Source: Bacillus crepusculi
Lineage (GTDB): Bacteria > Bacillota > Bacilli > Bacillales > Bacillaceae
Direction of reading: 5' to 3'
Length of the DNA: 40,819 nucleotides
NCBI RefSeq assembly: GCF_014764715.1
Contig: NZ_JACXXE010000017.1
Span: 1-40,819 of the forward strand
Part shown: positions 7,756 through 19,476 of the stretch, one piece after another
Layout of the letters: each line of letters opens with the position of its first letter
Numbering within the stretch: the stretch's first letter is position 1
Program-made: the position numbers and the translations under genes
The notes under the pieces: model-generated
The model's input: the letters and a program-made list of their open reading frames with translations, nothing else
Databases searched by the model: none
What the model was told of the DNA's origin: nothing

Positions 7756-7817
7756 CCCCACATAGTAGACAGAAAAGAGAAAGTGTACGAATCTGTCTAC
7801 TATGTGGGGGCTTTTTT
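7756..7817 (+). terminator. 18-bp inverted repeat with T run
   Basis: CCCCACATAGTAGACAGA (7756-7773) pairs perfectly with 7792-7809, with an 18-nt loop, and a C then six T follow. It can terminate the aldo/keto reductase transcript. The unusually long perfect stem beside a transposase remnant leaves open that it derives from a mobile element end. Confidence 0.6.
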
Positions 7818-7996
7818 ATGGCGAACGTAAAACTAATGATATTCAGTTTAAGAAAAAGTGATGAAGGGTTTCCAATATACATCCCCAGACGACTAAAAAA
7901 ACATCCAGATGAAAGTCCGGATGTCGAGAAAAGGAACTGTTTGGATAATGCGTGCATGAAAAGTTTTTTTAGCTATTTTAAAACGGAATCTATGTA
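7818..7996 (+). pseudogene. Remnant of an IS3-family (IS150-type) transposase
   Basis: The translated stretch ends with NCLDNACMKSFFSYFKTE (about 7936-7989), which is the strongly conserved block near the C-terminus of the IS3-family OrfB integrase core (usually GNCLDNAxMESFFSHLKTE) and carries the third catalytic Glu region, here changed from E to K (MKSFF). The rest of the roughly 280-residue transposase is missing, the upstream sequence in the same frame is not transposase-like, and the reading continues into unrelated sequence. This is a decayed insertion sequence, not a gene. Confidence 0.65.
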
Positions 7997-8016
7997 TAGA
8001 TATTCATTCAAGACAG

Positions 8017-8154
8017 CTATTTTTTATTGTTCAATTGTTCTTTTAACAGTTCTATGATGGTATCGTTTTGTTGCTCCAGGTTTTTTATTCTCTTCTCGAT
8101 CATGGACCCAGAAATACACACCACAATTAAAATGGCCGTACCCACAAATAACAA
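8017..8154 (-). CDS. 45-residue single-pass membrane protein with charged tail
   Basis: A TTG start at 8154 follows a GGGGGGA ribosome binding site by 6-7 nt and opens a 45-residue frame. Residues 1-18 (LFVGTAILIVVCISG) form one membrane helix; residues 19-45 (EKRIKNLEQQNDTIIELLKE) form a short amphipathic, coiled-coil-like tail. An in-frame stop lies just upstream, so the start cannot be further out. Function is unknown; the layout resembles the many small membrane peptides of bacilli. It faces the IS3 remnant tail-to-tail. Confidence 0.5.
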   Translation of the reverse strand: MLFVGTAILIVVCISGSMIEKRIKNLEQQNDTIIELLKEQLNNKK

Positions 8155-8552
8155 ACAAAATCCCCCCTAACACAATACTTTGAATTCCTTCGTGTATTTC
8201 CAATATCGTACCATTATTTGAAATTACTTACTATCAATAAAATTTGCTTTGTGTCATGAGGGCACCTCTAATCATCAGAGATGATAACGAGTGGGAGTGG
8301 GTATACAAAAATTGTGATGACTGAGTTCCATTGCTGGAGGAAAAATGGTGAATGACAGGTTAGCCTAAACCTTTAACGTGGCATATCTTAAAAAGGCTAA
8401 GGGACAGAAAGTTCTGTCAAATTATCAGACAAAATGAGGGGATAAACCCTTCCGTTTTATGGAATTAAGCCGCCGACATTGCCTTTAGGTATGTATTTCC
8501 TGTATGATAAAGAACGGTATGTTTTCATTAAATTTAAGAGGTGTTTATATAT
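8155..8552. other. Intergenic region between the small membrane gene and trhO
   Basis: No further open frame with a credible start was seen on either strand. The only assigned element is the trhO promoter at its right end; the stretch 8240-8470 shows no structure I can name. Confidence 0.5.
8479..8508 (+). promoter_or_regulatory. Probable sigma-A promoter of trhO
   Basis: TTGCCT (8479-8484) and TATGAT (8503-8508) are 18 bp apart, about 45 bp before the trhO start. Confidence 0.55.
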
Positions 8553-9521
8553 ATGGAAAAACAATATCGTGTCTTACTTTACTATCAATATGTCCCCATC
8601 GAGGACCCAGAGACGTTTACAGCAGAGCATTTAGCATTCTGTAAGGAGCTTGGTTTGTTAGGCCGTATCCTTGTGTCAGCAGAAGGCATAAACGGAACGG
8701 TTTCAGGAACCATTGAGCAAACGGACAAGTACATGCAAGCGTTAAAAGAAGATCCACGCTTTGCGTCTATGCCGATTAAAATTGACGAAGCAGATGGTCA
8801 TGCGTTCAAGAAAATGCACGTTCGCCATCGGAATGAACTAGTGAACCTTAGCTTAGAAGATGACGTAAATCCGTTAGAACTTACGGGGAAGCATCTCAGC
8901 CCAGTCGAATTTTACGAGCAAATGCAATCACCTGATACAGTGGTCATTGATGCGCGTAATGATTATGAATTTGATGTTGGCCACTTCAGAGGTGCGGTGC
9001 GTCCTGATATTGAAACATTTCGTGAATTGCCTGAGTGGATTCGTGACAACAAAGAGATTCTTGAAGGGAAAAAAATCCTGACTTATTGTACGGGCGGCGT
9101 CCGCTGCGAGAAATTCTCAGGCTGGTTAAAGCGTGAAGGCTTTGAAGATGTCTCTCAGCTTGACGGTGGAATTGTCACTTATGGAAAAGACCCGGAAGTC
9201 CAAGGGAAGCTATGGGACGGTCAATGCTATGTGTTTGATAACCGTTTAACAGTACCAGTCAATCAAACAGAGCACGTGGTTGTCGGAAAAGATTTCTTCA
9301 CCGGTGAGCCTTGCGAGCGTTATGTTAACTGTGCAAACCCAGCATGTAACCGCAAAATGATTGCAACGGAAGAGAGCGAGCATAAGTATATGCGCAGCTG
9401 CAGCCATGAATGCCGTACAAGCGAACGTAATCTTTATGTGAAACAGCACAATCTGTCTGAAGAAGAAGTTCAAGAAAGACTAGCTGTGATTGAAAAAGAA
9501 CAAGCGATTTCACAAGGATAA
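8553..9521 (+). CDS. trhO: tRNA uridine(34) hydroxylase TrhO
   Basis: 322 residues, the same length as B. subtilis YbfQ/TrhO. The enzyme hydroxylates uridine 34 of tRNA as the first step to 5-methoxyuridine in Gram-positive bacteria. An N-terminal acylphosphatase-like domain (about 1-95) precedes a rhodanese domain (about 125-215) with active-site motif [12 protein letters not shown] (Cys179 and Cys185). The C-terminus has a Cys-rich cluster (CANPACN and CSHEC, residues about 265-298) typical of this family. The ATG at 8553 follows AAGAGGTG; the GTG at 8541 lies inside that site. It has its own promoter and terminator. Confidence 0.95.
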   Translation: MEKQYRVLLYYQYVPIEDPETFTAEHLAFCKELGLLGRILVSAEGINGTVSGTIEQTDKYMQALKEDPRFASMPIKIDEADGHAFKKMHVRHRNELVNLSLEDDVNPLELTGKHLSPVEFYEQMQSPDTVVIDARNDYEFDVGHFRGAVRPDIETFRELPEWIRDNKEILEGKKILTYCTGGVRCEKFSGWLKREGFEDVSQLDGGIVTYGKDPEVQGKLWDGQCYVFDNRLTVPVNQTEHVVVGKDFFTGEPCERYVNCANPACNRKMIATEESEHKYMRSCSHECRTSERNLYVKQHNLSEEEVQERLAVIEKEQAISQG

Positions 9522-9546
9522 AGGGACCCCCCTTTATCCTTTTTTT
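9516..9546 (+). terminator. Terminator overlapping the trhO stop codon
   Basis: GGATAAAGGG (9516-9525) pairs with CCCTTTATCC (9530-9539), followed by seven T. The stop codon TAA (9519-9521) lies inside the left arm. Confidence 0.85.
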
Positions 9547-9845
9547 CTATACATAGCAGGAAAGAGGAAGTCATTTCCTCTTTCTTTTTTGTTTTGTTTT
9601 TTTCAAAATAAGGGTAAAGGTAGTTAATCAGTCTACTAGATTGAACAGTTGACAAAGCGCTTTCTTTTGAAATAAGCATGTTCGACTATTTCAGAAAATG
9701 AAGAATTGAGAGATAATATAACAGGCGAAAAAATGAACAAGGATAAAGGTTCATGTTAGAAAATATTTGCCAATTGAATGAAAGGTGAACAGCTAAAGGA
9801 AGACGTTTGCTCGACACATGCTCTGTATTTTAATCGAAAGGTGTT
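9547..9845 (+). other. Leader region of the amino-acid permease with TTGACA and AAAGCGCTTT palindrome
   Basis: TTGACA (9649-9654) is a consensus -35 element whose -10 partner is not clear. It is fused to the palindrome AAAGCGCTTT (9654-9663), which resembles the core of a CcpA cre site but mismatches the conserved left TG. Nothing else recognisable lies in this stretch. Confidence 0.35.
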
Positions 9846-11471
9846 ATGAACATGAATCATTTGCATCGTAGGATGGGAACTTTCGCTTTAATGATGGTAG
9901 GTCTTGGCTCAATCATTGGTTCAGGATGGCTCTTCGGTGCTTGGCGCGCCGCTCAAATCGCCGGCCCTGCTGCTATTTTATCCTGGTTGATTGGGATGGT
10001 TGTGATTTTATTTATCGCTTTGTCTTATAGTGAACTCGGAGCAATGTTTCCAGAGGCAGGCGGAATGGTGAAATATACGCAATATTCACACGGCTCTTTT
10101 ATTGGATTTATCGCCGCTTGGGCGAACTGGATTGCCATTGTCTCTGTGATTCCTGTTGAGGCAGTTGCTTCCGTCCAGTATATGAGCTCATGGCCTTGGG
10201 AGTGGGCAAAGTGGACAACCCATTTGGTTACAAAAGGGGTTTTGACGATAGAAGGGCTCATGGTCGCTAGTGTCCTTCTTGTGATTTATTTTTTGCTCAA
10301 TTATTGGACAGTTGGGTTGTTTTCGAAGGCTAATACATTCATTACGGTTTTTAAAATCGTCATTCCAGGATTAACAATTGGTGCGCTCTTATTCGTAGGT
10401 TTTCATAGTGAGAATTTTACTTCTGGAACAAGTATTGCCCCTAACGGCTGGGCAAGTGTGCTGACAGCTGTTGCGACATCAGGGATTGTATTTGCCTTCA
10501 ATGGCTTCCAAAGCCCGATTAACATGGCTGGTGAGGCAAAAAATCCAGGCCGCTCGATTCCCATTGCGATTGTCGGCTCGATTTTGATTGCGACTGTTAT
10601 CTATGTGTTGCTGCAAATCGCCTTTATTGGGGCTGTCGATCCATCCATGATTGTGAATGGGTGGGGGCATTTGAATTTTAACTCGCCATTTGCTGACCTT
10701 GCCATTGCGCTTGGGATTAACTGGCTTGTCTTGATTTTATATGCGGATGCGTTTGTGTCACCTTCTGGAACAGGCATTACGTATACCGCGACGACGTCTC
10801 GTATGATTTACGGAATGGAAAAAAACAAATACATGCCGCGTGTGCTTGGCCGTCTGCATCCTATTTATGGCGTGCCTCGCCCAGCGATGTTTTTTAACTT
10901 AGCTGTATCGTTTATCTTTCTGTTTTTATTTAGAGGATGGGGTGTACTTGCTGAAATCATCTCGGTCGCGACACTCATTTCTTATTTGACAGGACCAGTG
11001 ACTGTCATGACGCTGAGAAAGACAGGGACGGATTTATATCGTCCGCTTCGAATAAAAGGACTCGGCATCATTGCGCCTCTAGGCTTTGTGTTTGCCTCAT
11101 TGACGCTGTATTGGGCGAGATGGCCGTTAACAGGTCAGGTGCTGTTCATTATTCTCATCGGCCTTCCTATCTATTTTTACTATCAAGCAAAGGCGAAGTG
11201 GAAGGGCTTCGGCCGCAACTTTAAAGCGGGTGCTTGGATGGTTGTGTACTTACTTGTGATGATGACCATTTCCTGTCTCGGAAGTGACAAATTTGGTGGC
11301 TATAATGTGATTCATTATGGCTGGGATATGGCGCTCATTACAGTGGTTGCCCTGCTATTTTATATGTGGGCACTCAAAAGTGGATTTGAAACAGAGTTTC
11401 TAGAGGATGCGAAGAAAATCAATGATGAACTGCGTATGTCTCAAAAAGAAGCCGCATCATCCAAAGAATAA
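9846..11471 (+). CDS. APC-family amino-acid permease (YveA/YbeC-like)
   Basis: 541-residue integral membrane protein with about twelve to fourteen hydrophobic segments. The first helix carries the APC signature GLGSIIGSGWLFGAW (about residues 18-32), the unwound substrate-binding segment GSG. Blocks such as SYSELGAMFPEAGGMVKYTQYSHG and a gene-wide resemblance to B. subtilis YveA (aspartate-proton symporter) and YbeC suggest proton-coupled uptake of an acidic or neutral amino acid; the substrate is inference. Residues 515-541 form a charged cytoplasmic tail. The start follows AAAGGTG. It is monocistronic with a good terminator. Confidence 0.85.
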   Translation: MNMNHLHRRMGTFALMMVGLGSIIGSGWLFGAWRAAQIAGPAAILSWLIGMVVILFIALSYSELGAMFPEAGGMVKYTQYSHGSFIGFIAAWANWIAIVSVIPVEAVASVQYMSSWPWEWAKWTTHLVTKGVLTIEGLMVASVLLVIYFLLNYWTVGLFSKANTFITVFKIVIPGLTIGALLFVGFHSENFTSGTSIAPNGWASVLTAVATSGIVFAFNGFQSPINMAGEAKNPGRSIPIAIVGSILIATVIYVLLQIAFIGAVDPSMIVNGWGHLNFNSPFADLAIALGINWLVLILYADAFVSPSGTGITYTATTSRMIYGMEKNKYMPRVLGRLHPIYGVPRPAMFFNLAVSFIFLFLFRGWGVLAEIISVATLISYLTGPVTVMTLRKTGTDLYRPLRIKGLGIIAPLGFVFASLTLYWARWPLTGQVLFIILIGLPIYFYYQAKAKWKGFGRNFKAGAWMVVYLLVMMTISCLGSDKFGGYNVIHYGWDMALITVVALLFYMWALKSGFETEFLEDAKKINDELRMSQKEAASSKE

Positions 11472-11474
11472 AGG

Positions 11475-11508
11475 AACGGCTGCCTGAACACTGCGGGCAG
11501 CCGTTTTT
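11475..11508 (+). terminator. Intrinsic terminator after the permease
   Basis: AACGGCTGCC (11475-11484) pairs with GGCAGCCGTT (11496-11505), followed by T. It reaches the stop codon of the convergent small gene. Confidence 0.85.
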
Positions 11509-11710
11509 ATTTGGATGAACTATTATGCATCACATGCCGCTTTAGCCAAGTGGTGACGCCGCGCAAAACAGCAGCTGTGGCCAGTGAGATGAGCACATAT
11601 CTCCAAAGCTGATCGGGTCCTTGTCCACTAAGCCAAAACACGATGCCTAGAATGATGAGAGTGAAGATGAGCAAGAATAAAAATGATGCAGACCAGAAAA
11701 AAGCCTTCAT
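11507..11710 (-). CDS. Small two-helix membrane protein (67 aa)
   Basis: 67 residues: an N-terminal hydrophobic helix (about 4-27), a short polar turn (SGQGPDQLW), a second hydrophobic helix (about 36-50) and a basic tail (TTWLKRHVMHN). A small membrane protein of unknown role. The ATG at 11710 has a near-perfect site, AGGAGGTGACC, 4 nt upstream, which strongly supports that it is translated. It is convergent with the permease and divergent from licT. Confidence 0.7.
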   Translation of the reverse strand: MKAFFWSASFLFLLIFTLIILGIVFWLSGQGPDQLWRYVLISLATAAVLRGVTTWLKRHVMHNSSSK

Positions 11711-11896
11711 AGAAGGTCACCTCCTCGGGGTATTGTATGCAGGCTGATGGACAATCAGACCAGCAATGGAGTAGTAGAAATATTTAAGAAATCTATTGCA
11801 AAAGTCAGATAAAAACACCAAGTGATTTGACAGTTGTGTTAAGATGAGAGCATATTTTGAGTGAAGATTGTTGGTCATAGACGGAGGTGTTTGGAA

Positions 11897-12733
11897 ATGC
11901 AGATTCAAAAGGTTCTAAACAATAATGTCATTAGTGTGATAGATGAACATGGAAAAGAAATCGTCGTGATGGGCAGAGGCATCGCCTTTCAAAGACGTCC
12001 GGGGGACCCGGTGGAAGAAGCGTTAATCGATAAAGTCTTTCGCCTAGAGGATCACTCCGTTCAAGAGCGGATGAAAATGCTGCTGCAAGAGGTTCCGTAT
12101 GATGTGGTCAAGGTGACCGAGGAAATGATCCAATACGCACATACAAAGCTGAACCGAAGATTAAATGAAAGTCTGCATGTATCACTCGCAGACCATATTC
12201 ATTACGCCATTGAACGATTAAAGAAAAATCATCTGATTGAGAATTCGCTCATTTGGGAGATTAAACGATTATACAAAGATGAATTTCTCGTGGCAAAGGA
12301 ATGTCTTGAGATGATTAAAGAGCGTCTTCATATTGAACTGCCGGAGGATGAAGCAGGCTTTATTGCGATGCATATCATTAACGCAGAGCTCAATGAGGAT
12401 ATGAATACGACGGTCAATATCACAAAGGAAGTCAATGCCATTCTCACCATTGTGAAATATCATCTCAACATGGAGTTTGATGAGGAATCACTCAATTTTT
12501 ACCGCTTTCTCACGCATTTGCGCTTTTTCGTCCAGCGTCTGATCAACGAAACCCTGCTTGTCAGCGAGGATCAGGACTTATATCAGCTGATCAAAGTGAA
12601 ATATCCGAAGGCCTACGAATGCGCAAAGAAAATCGCAGAATATGTGTATCAAACGTATCATCGAGATCTTACATCAGAGGAAATGCTGTACCTGTCAATT
12701 CATCTAAATCGACTCATCAAACGAGAAAAATAA
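11897..12733 (+). CDS. licT: Transcriptional antiterminator LicT (BglG family)
   Basis: 278 residues. Residues 1-55 are the CAT RNA-binding domain (NNNVISV...GRGIAFQ), followed by two PTS-regulation domains. The four regulatory histidines fall at His100, His159, His207 and His269, exactly as in B. subtilis LicT. The protein binds the RAT element in the bglP leader and prevents termination when beta-glucosides are present; BglP-dependent phosphorylation of PRD1 inactivates it and HPr phosphorylation of PRD2 activates it. The ATG at 11897 follows GGAGGTG by 7 nt; the ORF extends upstream but without a better start. A TTGACA at 11827 may be the -35 of its own promoter. Confidence 0.96.
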   Translation: MQIQKVLNNNVISVIDEHGKEIVVMGRGIAFQRRPGDPVEEALIDKVFRLEDHSVQERMKMLLQEVPYDVVKVTEEMIQYAHTKLNRRLNESLHVSLADHIHYAIERLKKNHLIENSLIWEIKRLYKDEFLVAKECLEMIKERLHIELPEDEAGFIAMHIINAELNEDMNTTVNITKEVNAILTIVKYHLNMEFDEESLNFYRFLTHLRFFVQRLINETLLVSEDQDLYQLIKVKYPKAYECAKKIAEYVYQTYHRDLTSEEMLYLSIHLNRLIKREK

Positions 12734-12746
12734 AGATAGATTTTAA

Positions 12747-12784
12747 AAGAAAGCGTTGACATGAGAAAAGGTGAGTGGTACTAT
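12747..12784 (+). promoter_or_regulatory. bglPH promoter overlapped by a CcpA cre site
   Basis: TTGACA (12756-12761) and TACTAT (12779-12784) are 17 bp apart. AAGAAAGCGTTGACA (12747-12761) fits the cre consensus WTGNAANCGNWNNCW with a single mismatch and covers the -35 box, so CcpA bound there would directly block RNA polymerase when a preferred sugar is present. Confidence 0.8.
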
Positions 12785-12831
12785 TTGCTCATAAACATAA
12801 AAGAATACGGTTTCACAATGATCGTCTTAGA

Positions 12832-12925
12832 GGATTGTGACTGTTCGGCAGGCAAAACCTAAACGTTCACTGAAAAAGCGCAATGGCAAGTTGCGACTAT
12901 TTTTGGTGCTCGTTTAGGTTTTTAT
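12832..12925 (+). promoter_or_regulatory. LicT ribonucleic antiterminator (RAT) and overlapping terminator
   Basis: The RAT stem-loop spans about 12832-12863 and reads GGATTGTGACTG-TTCG-GCAGGCAAAACC, almost the B. subtilis bglP element. Its 3' half is also the start of a terminator: AAAACCTAAACG (12854-12865) pairs with CGTTTAGGTTTT (12911-12922). LicT binding to the RAT excludes the terminator and lets transcription enter bglP. Confidence 0.9.
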
Positions 12926-12968
12926 TTTGCCCAAAAACGTATTTTTTTGAAAAAAAGGGGGTTTTTAT

Positions 12969-16269
<3,301 letters not shown>

Positions 16270-16272
16270 CAG

Positions 16273-16312
16273 AAAAAAGCCAATCACCTTTTAGCGGGTG
16301 GCTGGCTTTTTT
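16273..16312 (+). terminator. bglPH terminator
   Basis: AAAAAAGCCA...CACC (16273-16288) pairs with GGTG...TGGCTTTTTT (16297-16312) with two weak positions and ends in a T run. Confidence 0.8.
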
Positions 16313-16374
16313 GTTTGTTTAGCTGAATTTTAAATTATGCTTCCATCAAAAATTTTCTGAATATTTTTATTTAC

Positions 16375-16415
16375 TTGAATATTATAAAGTGTTAATATAC
16401 TGGTGAACCGGTTCA
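16375..16415 (+). promoter_or_regulatory. Promoter and LacI-type operator 1 (TGAACCGGTTCA)
   Basis: The perfect 12-bp palindrome TGAACCGGTTCA (16404-16415) follows a TATACT (16396-16401) -10 candidate; TTGAAT (16375-16380) may be the -35 although the 15-bp spacing is short. The same palindrome with a CpG centre recurs at two other promoters of this island and has the form expected for LacI-family repressors. Confidence 0.75.
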
Positions 16416-16443
16416 ATAAGGGTCTTTACTAAGGAGGCTAACA

Positions 16444-17520
16444 ATGCATGAGAAAAAACCAAAAAGAACAATTCTAAATTCTAAGATGCTTGCTGTTCAA
16501 AAGTTGGAACCTCGTAAAGCGATTTTCCAACAAACAGAGATTCCTTTAATTGGACCCGATGAACTGTTATTAAAGGTGATTTACTCTGGTGTTTGTACAA
16601 CAGATTTACATGTGCTATATCATGATATGGGCAAAAGAGAGTTTCCTTTTACAATGGGACACGAATTGTCTGCAGTTGTTGCAGAAGTTGGTGGAAAAGT
16701 GAAGTATTATCCTGGAACCGTAAAAGAAATTCAAATTGGGGATAGGGTGACAGTTGAGCCGTTATTACCTTGCAAGGATTGTGATCCATGTCGAACAGGT
16801 AGACACAATCTATGTGGAAATATGTCTCATTTAGGAATTTTTGATGATGGAGCCTATGCTGAATATGTAAAAGTTCCTGCTGATCGAACGCACTGTTTAC
16901 CTCCTGATGTATCTAGTCTAGCTGGAGTTTTTGTAGAACCATTAGCATGTGCAATTAATTTTATTGATAGGAGTCAAATGAAACCGGGGCAAACCGTCTT
17001 GATTTTAGGTGGGGGATCAATTGGACAAATGGCTTTACAAGTGGCAAAAGCCTCTGGTGGTGAAGTCATTGTTAGTGAACCGATTGAAAAAAAGCGAAGA
17101 TTGGCAACGACCCTAGGGGCAAAAGCTGTTCTCGATCCACTTCATGAGGATCTGTATGAGAGAGTGATGGATTTAACAAATAACAAGGGAGCAGATGTCG
17201 TCATTGAATGTGTCGGGACGTCTGCAACCGTATCACAAATGCTCAAGATGGTAAAACGTGGAGGACGCTGTGTGCTAGGAGGAGCGCCAATGAAAGCTAT
17301 AACAATGGATTTCCTTCCATTATGGTATGGAGAAATAGAACTGGTAGCGGCTCATGCTACAGCATGGCAATTCCCGAGAGCATTAAAACTATTGGAAATG
17401 GGTTTGATTAATGTAGATGCAGTCATTGAGGAAATTCTTCCATTAGAACAAGCTGTGAGTGCTTTTGAACAAGTCTATAACTCAAATGAGATTCAAAAAA
17501 TCATTTTCCGGCATGAATAA
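16444..17520 (+). CDS. Zinc-dependent alcohol/polyol dehydrogenase (MDR family)
   Basis: 358 residues, medium-chain dehydrogenase. Catalytic zinc ligands Cys51 and His73-Glu74 (GHE) with Glu165 in VEPLACA are present, as are the four structural-zinc cysteines (Cys110, 113, 116, 124). The Rossmann motif GGGSIG lies at residues 189-194; the acidic Glu about 22 residues later (VSEP) suggests NAD rather than NADP. It resembles sorbitol/threonine dehydrogenases, so oxidation of a polyol or hydroxy-ketone is likely; the substrate is unknown. The ATG follows AAGGAGG by 6 nt. First gene of an operon with the ThDP enzyme (30 bp apart) and the ThuA-like protein, behind operator 1. Confidence 0.85.
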   Translation: MHEKKPKRTILNSKMLAVQKLEPRKAIFQQTEIPLIGPDELLLKVIYSGVCTTDLHVLYHDMGKREFPFTMGHELSAVVAEVGGKVKYYPGTVKEIQIGDRVTVEPLLPCKDCDPCRTGRHNLCGNMSHLGIFDDGAYAEYVKVPADRTHCLPPDVSSLAGVFVEPLACAINFIDRSQMKPGQTVLILGGGSIGQMALQVAKASGGEVIVSEPIEKKRRLATTLGAKAVLDPLHEDLYERVMDLTNNKGADVVIECVGTSATVSQMLKMVKRGGRCVLGGAPMKAITMDFLPLWYGEIELVAAHATAWQFPRALKLLEMGLINVDAVIEEILPLEQAVSAFEQVYNSNEIQKIIFRHE

Positions 17521-17549
17521 ATGAATGATAAAAGGAAGGGGTTTTCTTT

Positions 17550-19400
17550 ATGCAAATAAATACGAATGAATTGAAAGAACAAAATAGTTCTACGAATAAT
17601 AGAAAATTATCTGGTGGATCAGTCATTGCAAGAACGCTAAAAAATTATGGAGTACCTTACGTCGCAGGCATTCCAGGTCATGGATGCTGGATGATGACAG
17701 ATGCATTAATGGAGGAAGGGTGTGAAATTCCTTTCATTCAAGTGATGCATGAACAGAGCGCAGTACATTTGGCAGATGGTTTTTATCGAGCATCAGGTAA
17801 ACCAATGGCTGCTATCACATCTTTAGGTCCAGGAGCCGCTAACACTGTGATAGGGCTTGGGACAGCATATTCTGACTCTACAGCCGCTCTCTTGCTAACT
17901 GGAGCTCCTGCAACACATATGCAAGGACATGGTGTAATGCAGGAACTTGATCGGCATCAATCAAACGATTTCTCAGGAGTGACTGGCGGAGTGACTAAGC
18001 GTCATTGGAAGGTAAACCGTGTAGAACAGTTACCTTTCGTTATGCATAGGGCATTTAATTCTATGTTAAATGGTAGACCAGGTCCTGTTCATGTGGAAGT
18101 GCCAATGGATATTCAGACCGAACAAGTTGATGTAGAGTTTCATGATCTTCAAAAACGTATGCCTATTAACAAATTGCGTGCTGATCAATCTTCAATTGAA
18201 AAAGCTGTGAAGTTATTAGTAAATGCAGAACGTCCAGTCATTGTAGCTGGTGGTGGAGCCATCACAGCTGAAGCAACAAATGAGTTGCGTCAATTAGCAG
18301 AACAAGTTGGTGCTGCAGTTGTTACTACCTGGAATGGAAAGAGTTCATTTCCAGAAGATCATCGCTTATTCGCTGGTTCTGTAGGCCAAACAGGAACAAC
18401 TAGTGGAAATGCATTGGCGGCAAATGCAGATGTCGTTATATCAATTGGCTGTCGATTCACCGATTGGTCAGCCTCTAGCTATCGAAAAGGGGCTAGTTTC
18501 TCATTCCCTCCAGCAAAACTAATTCATATTGATATTGACCCTCAAGAAATTGGAAAAAATTATCCGACAGAAGTAGGCATTGTTGCAGATGCTAAATTAG
18601 TGTTACAAGACATGTTAGATACTATGGTTTCAGAAGACCTAGAAAAAATTCAAGAAAAGCGTTCAGCTTATTTCCAGCAAATCAGTGAACTAAAAGATGA
18701 TTGGGAGAAGAAGATAGCACCACGCCGTGATAGTGACGAGGCACCAATGACTTCACAACGGCCATTAGCTGAACTCCGCAAGTTATTACCAAGGGACGGA
18801 ATTGTAGTAGTTGGATCTGGGAATACACAAGGAGCAGTCAAACAAACTTTTCCTGTGTATGAACCAAGAACATTTTTAACATCAGGAAGTTATTCATCAA
18901 TGGGCTGGGCTGTTCCAGCCGCACTAGGAGCGCAGCTTGCTCAACCAGATCGAAAAGTCGTATGTATTGTTGGAGATGGAGATTTTATGCAATCACTTCC
19001 TGAGATAGCAGTGGCTGTCATGCATAATATTCCTGTTGTTTTCTTGGTGCAGAATAATATGGGATATATGTCTATAAGAGGGGGACAACGAAAAATTACA
19101 GGCCGTCATATTGGAACAGAGTTTAATACAAAAGATGGTGCACCTTACACGCCTAACTTTGCTAAAGTAGCTAAACACTTTGGACTTAAATCATGGCGTG
19201 CAGAGACACCAGAAGAGGTTTCAGGTGCTTTAAAAGAAGCCCTTAATACGAATGGACCAACACTAGTAGAAGCAATGACAGCAAGAGATGCAGGTGGACC
19301 ATTCGTACCTGGGTGGTGGGATTTTCCAGTCCCTGCTTATATTGAGGATGAACGACAAGAAGAGTATGCAGAAGGAAGAGCGCTAGAGCAACATTTGTAA
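17550..19400 (+). CDS. ThDP-dependent enzyme of the acetolactate synthase superfamily (IolD-like)
   Basis: 616 residues in the PYR / central / PP order. The cofactor-activating Glu68 (MHEQSAVHLADG) and the GDGD...NN metal-diphosphate motif (residues 476-479 to 502-503) are present. The central domain has ISIGCRFTDW and LIHIDIDPQEIG. Length and the RFTD segment recall IolD (trihydroxycyclohexanedione hydrolase), but it also shares features with Xsc, glyoxylate carboligase and cyclohexane-1,2-dione hydrolase, so the reaction (hydrolysis or ligation of a 2-keto compound) is not settled. The tail PGWWDFPVPAY is unusual for biosynthetic acetolactate synthases, and no ilvN or ilvC neighbour is present. 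It is sandwiched between a polyol dehydrogenase and a ThuA-like gene, so a catabolic role is likely. Confidence 0.8.
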   Translation: MQINTNELKEQNSSTNNRKLSGGSVIARTLKNYGVPYVAGIPGHGCWMMTDALMEEGCEIPFIQVMHEQSAVHLADGFYRASGKPMAAITSLGPGAANTVIGLGTAYSDSTAALLLTGAPATHMQGHGVMQELDRHQSNDFSGVTGGVTKRHWKVNRVEQLPFVMHRAFNSMLNGRPGPVHVEVPMDIQTEQVDVEFHDLQKRMPINKLRADQSSIEKAVKLLVNAERPVIVAGGGAITAEATNELRQLAEQVGAAVVTTWNGKSSFPEDHRLFAGSVGQTGTTSGNALAANADVVISIGCRFTDWSASSYRKGASFSFPPAKLIHIDIDPQEIGKNYPTEVGIVADAKLVLQDMLDTMVSEDLEKIQEKRSAYFQQISELKDDWEKKIAPRRDSDEAPMTSQRPLAELRKLLPRDGIVVVGSGNTQGAVKQTFPVYEPRTFLTSGSYSSMGWAVPAALGAQLAQPDRKVVCIVGDGDFMQSLPEIAVAVMHNIPVVFLVQNNMGYMSIRGGQRKITGRHIGTEFNTKDGAPYTPNFAKVAKHFGLKSWRAETPEEVSGALKEALNTNGPTLVEAMTARDAGGPFVPGWWDFPVPAYIEDERQEEYAEGRALEQHL

Positions 19401-19476
19401 GATGATTCAAGGAAAAGAAAATTGATAGGGGTAAGCTTCAGCATGCCCCTAACACTACATAAAGGAGATGTTATTT

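Noticed and set aside
7818..8057. 79-residue protein as an intact gene
   Set aside because: No ribosome binding site at the start, and its middle is a fragment of an IS3 transposase; it is kept as a pseudogene only.
17550..19400. Acetolactate synthase (ilvB/alsS) for branched-chain amino acids or acetoin
   Set aside because: No ilvN, ilvC or alsD neighbour, different C-terminal tail, and an operon of polyol/sugar enzymes under a LacI operator.
19426..19451. TAGGGG/CCCCTA hairpin as a terminator between the ThDP and ThuA genes
   Set aside because: Short stem with no T run; the genes are probably one operon.
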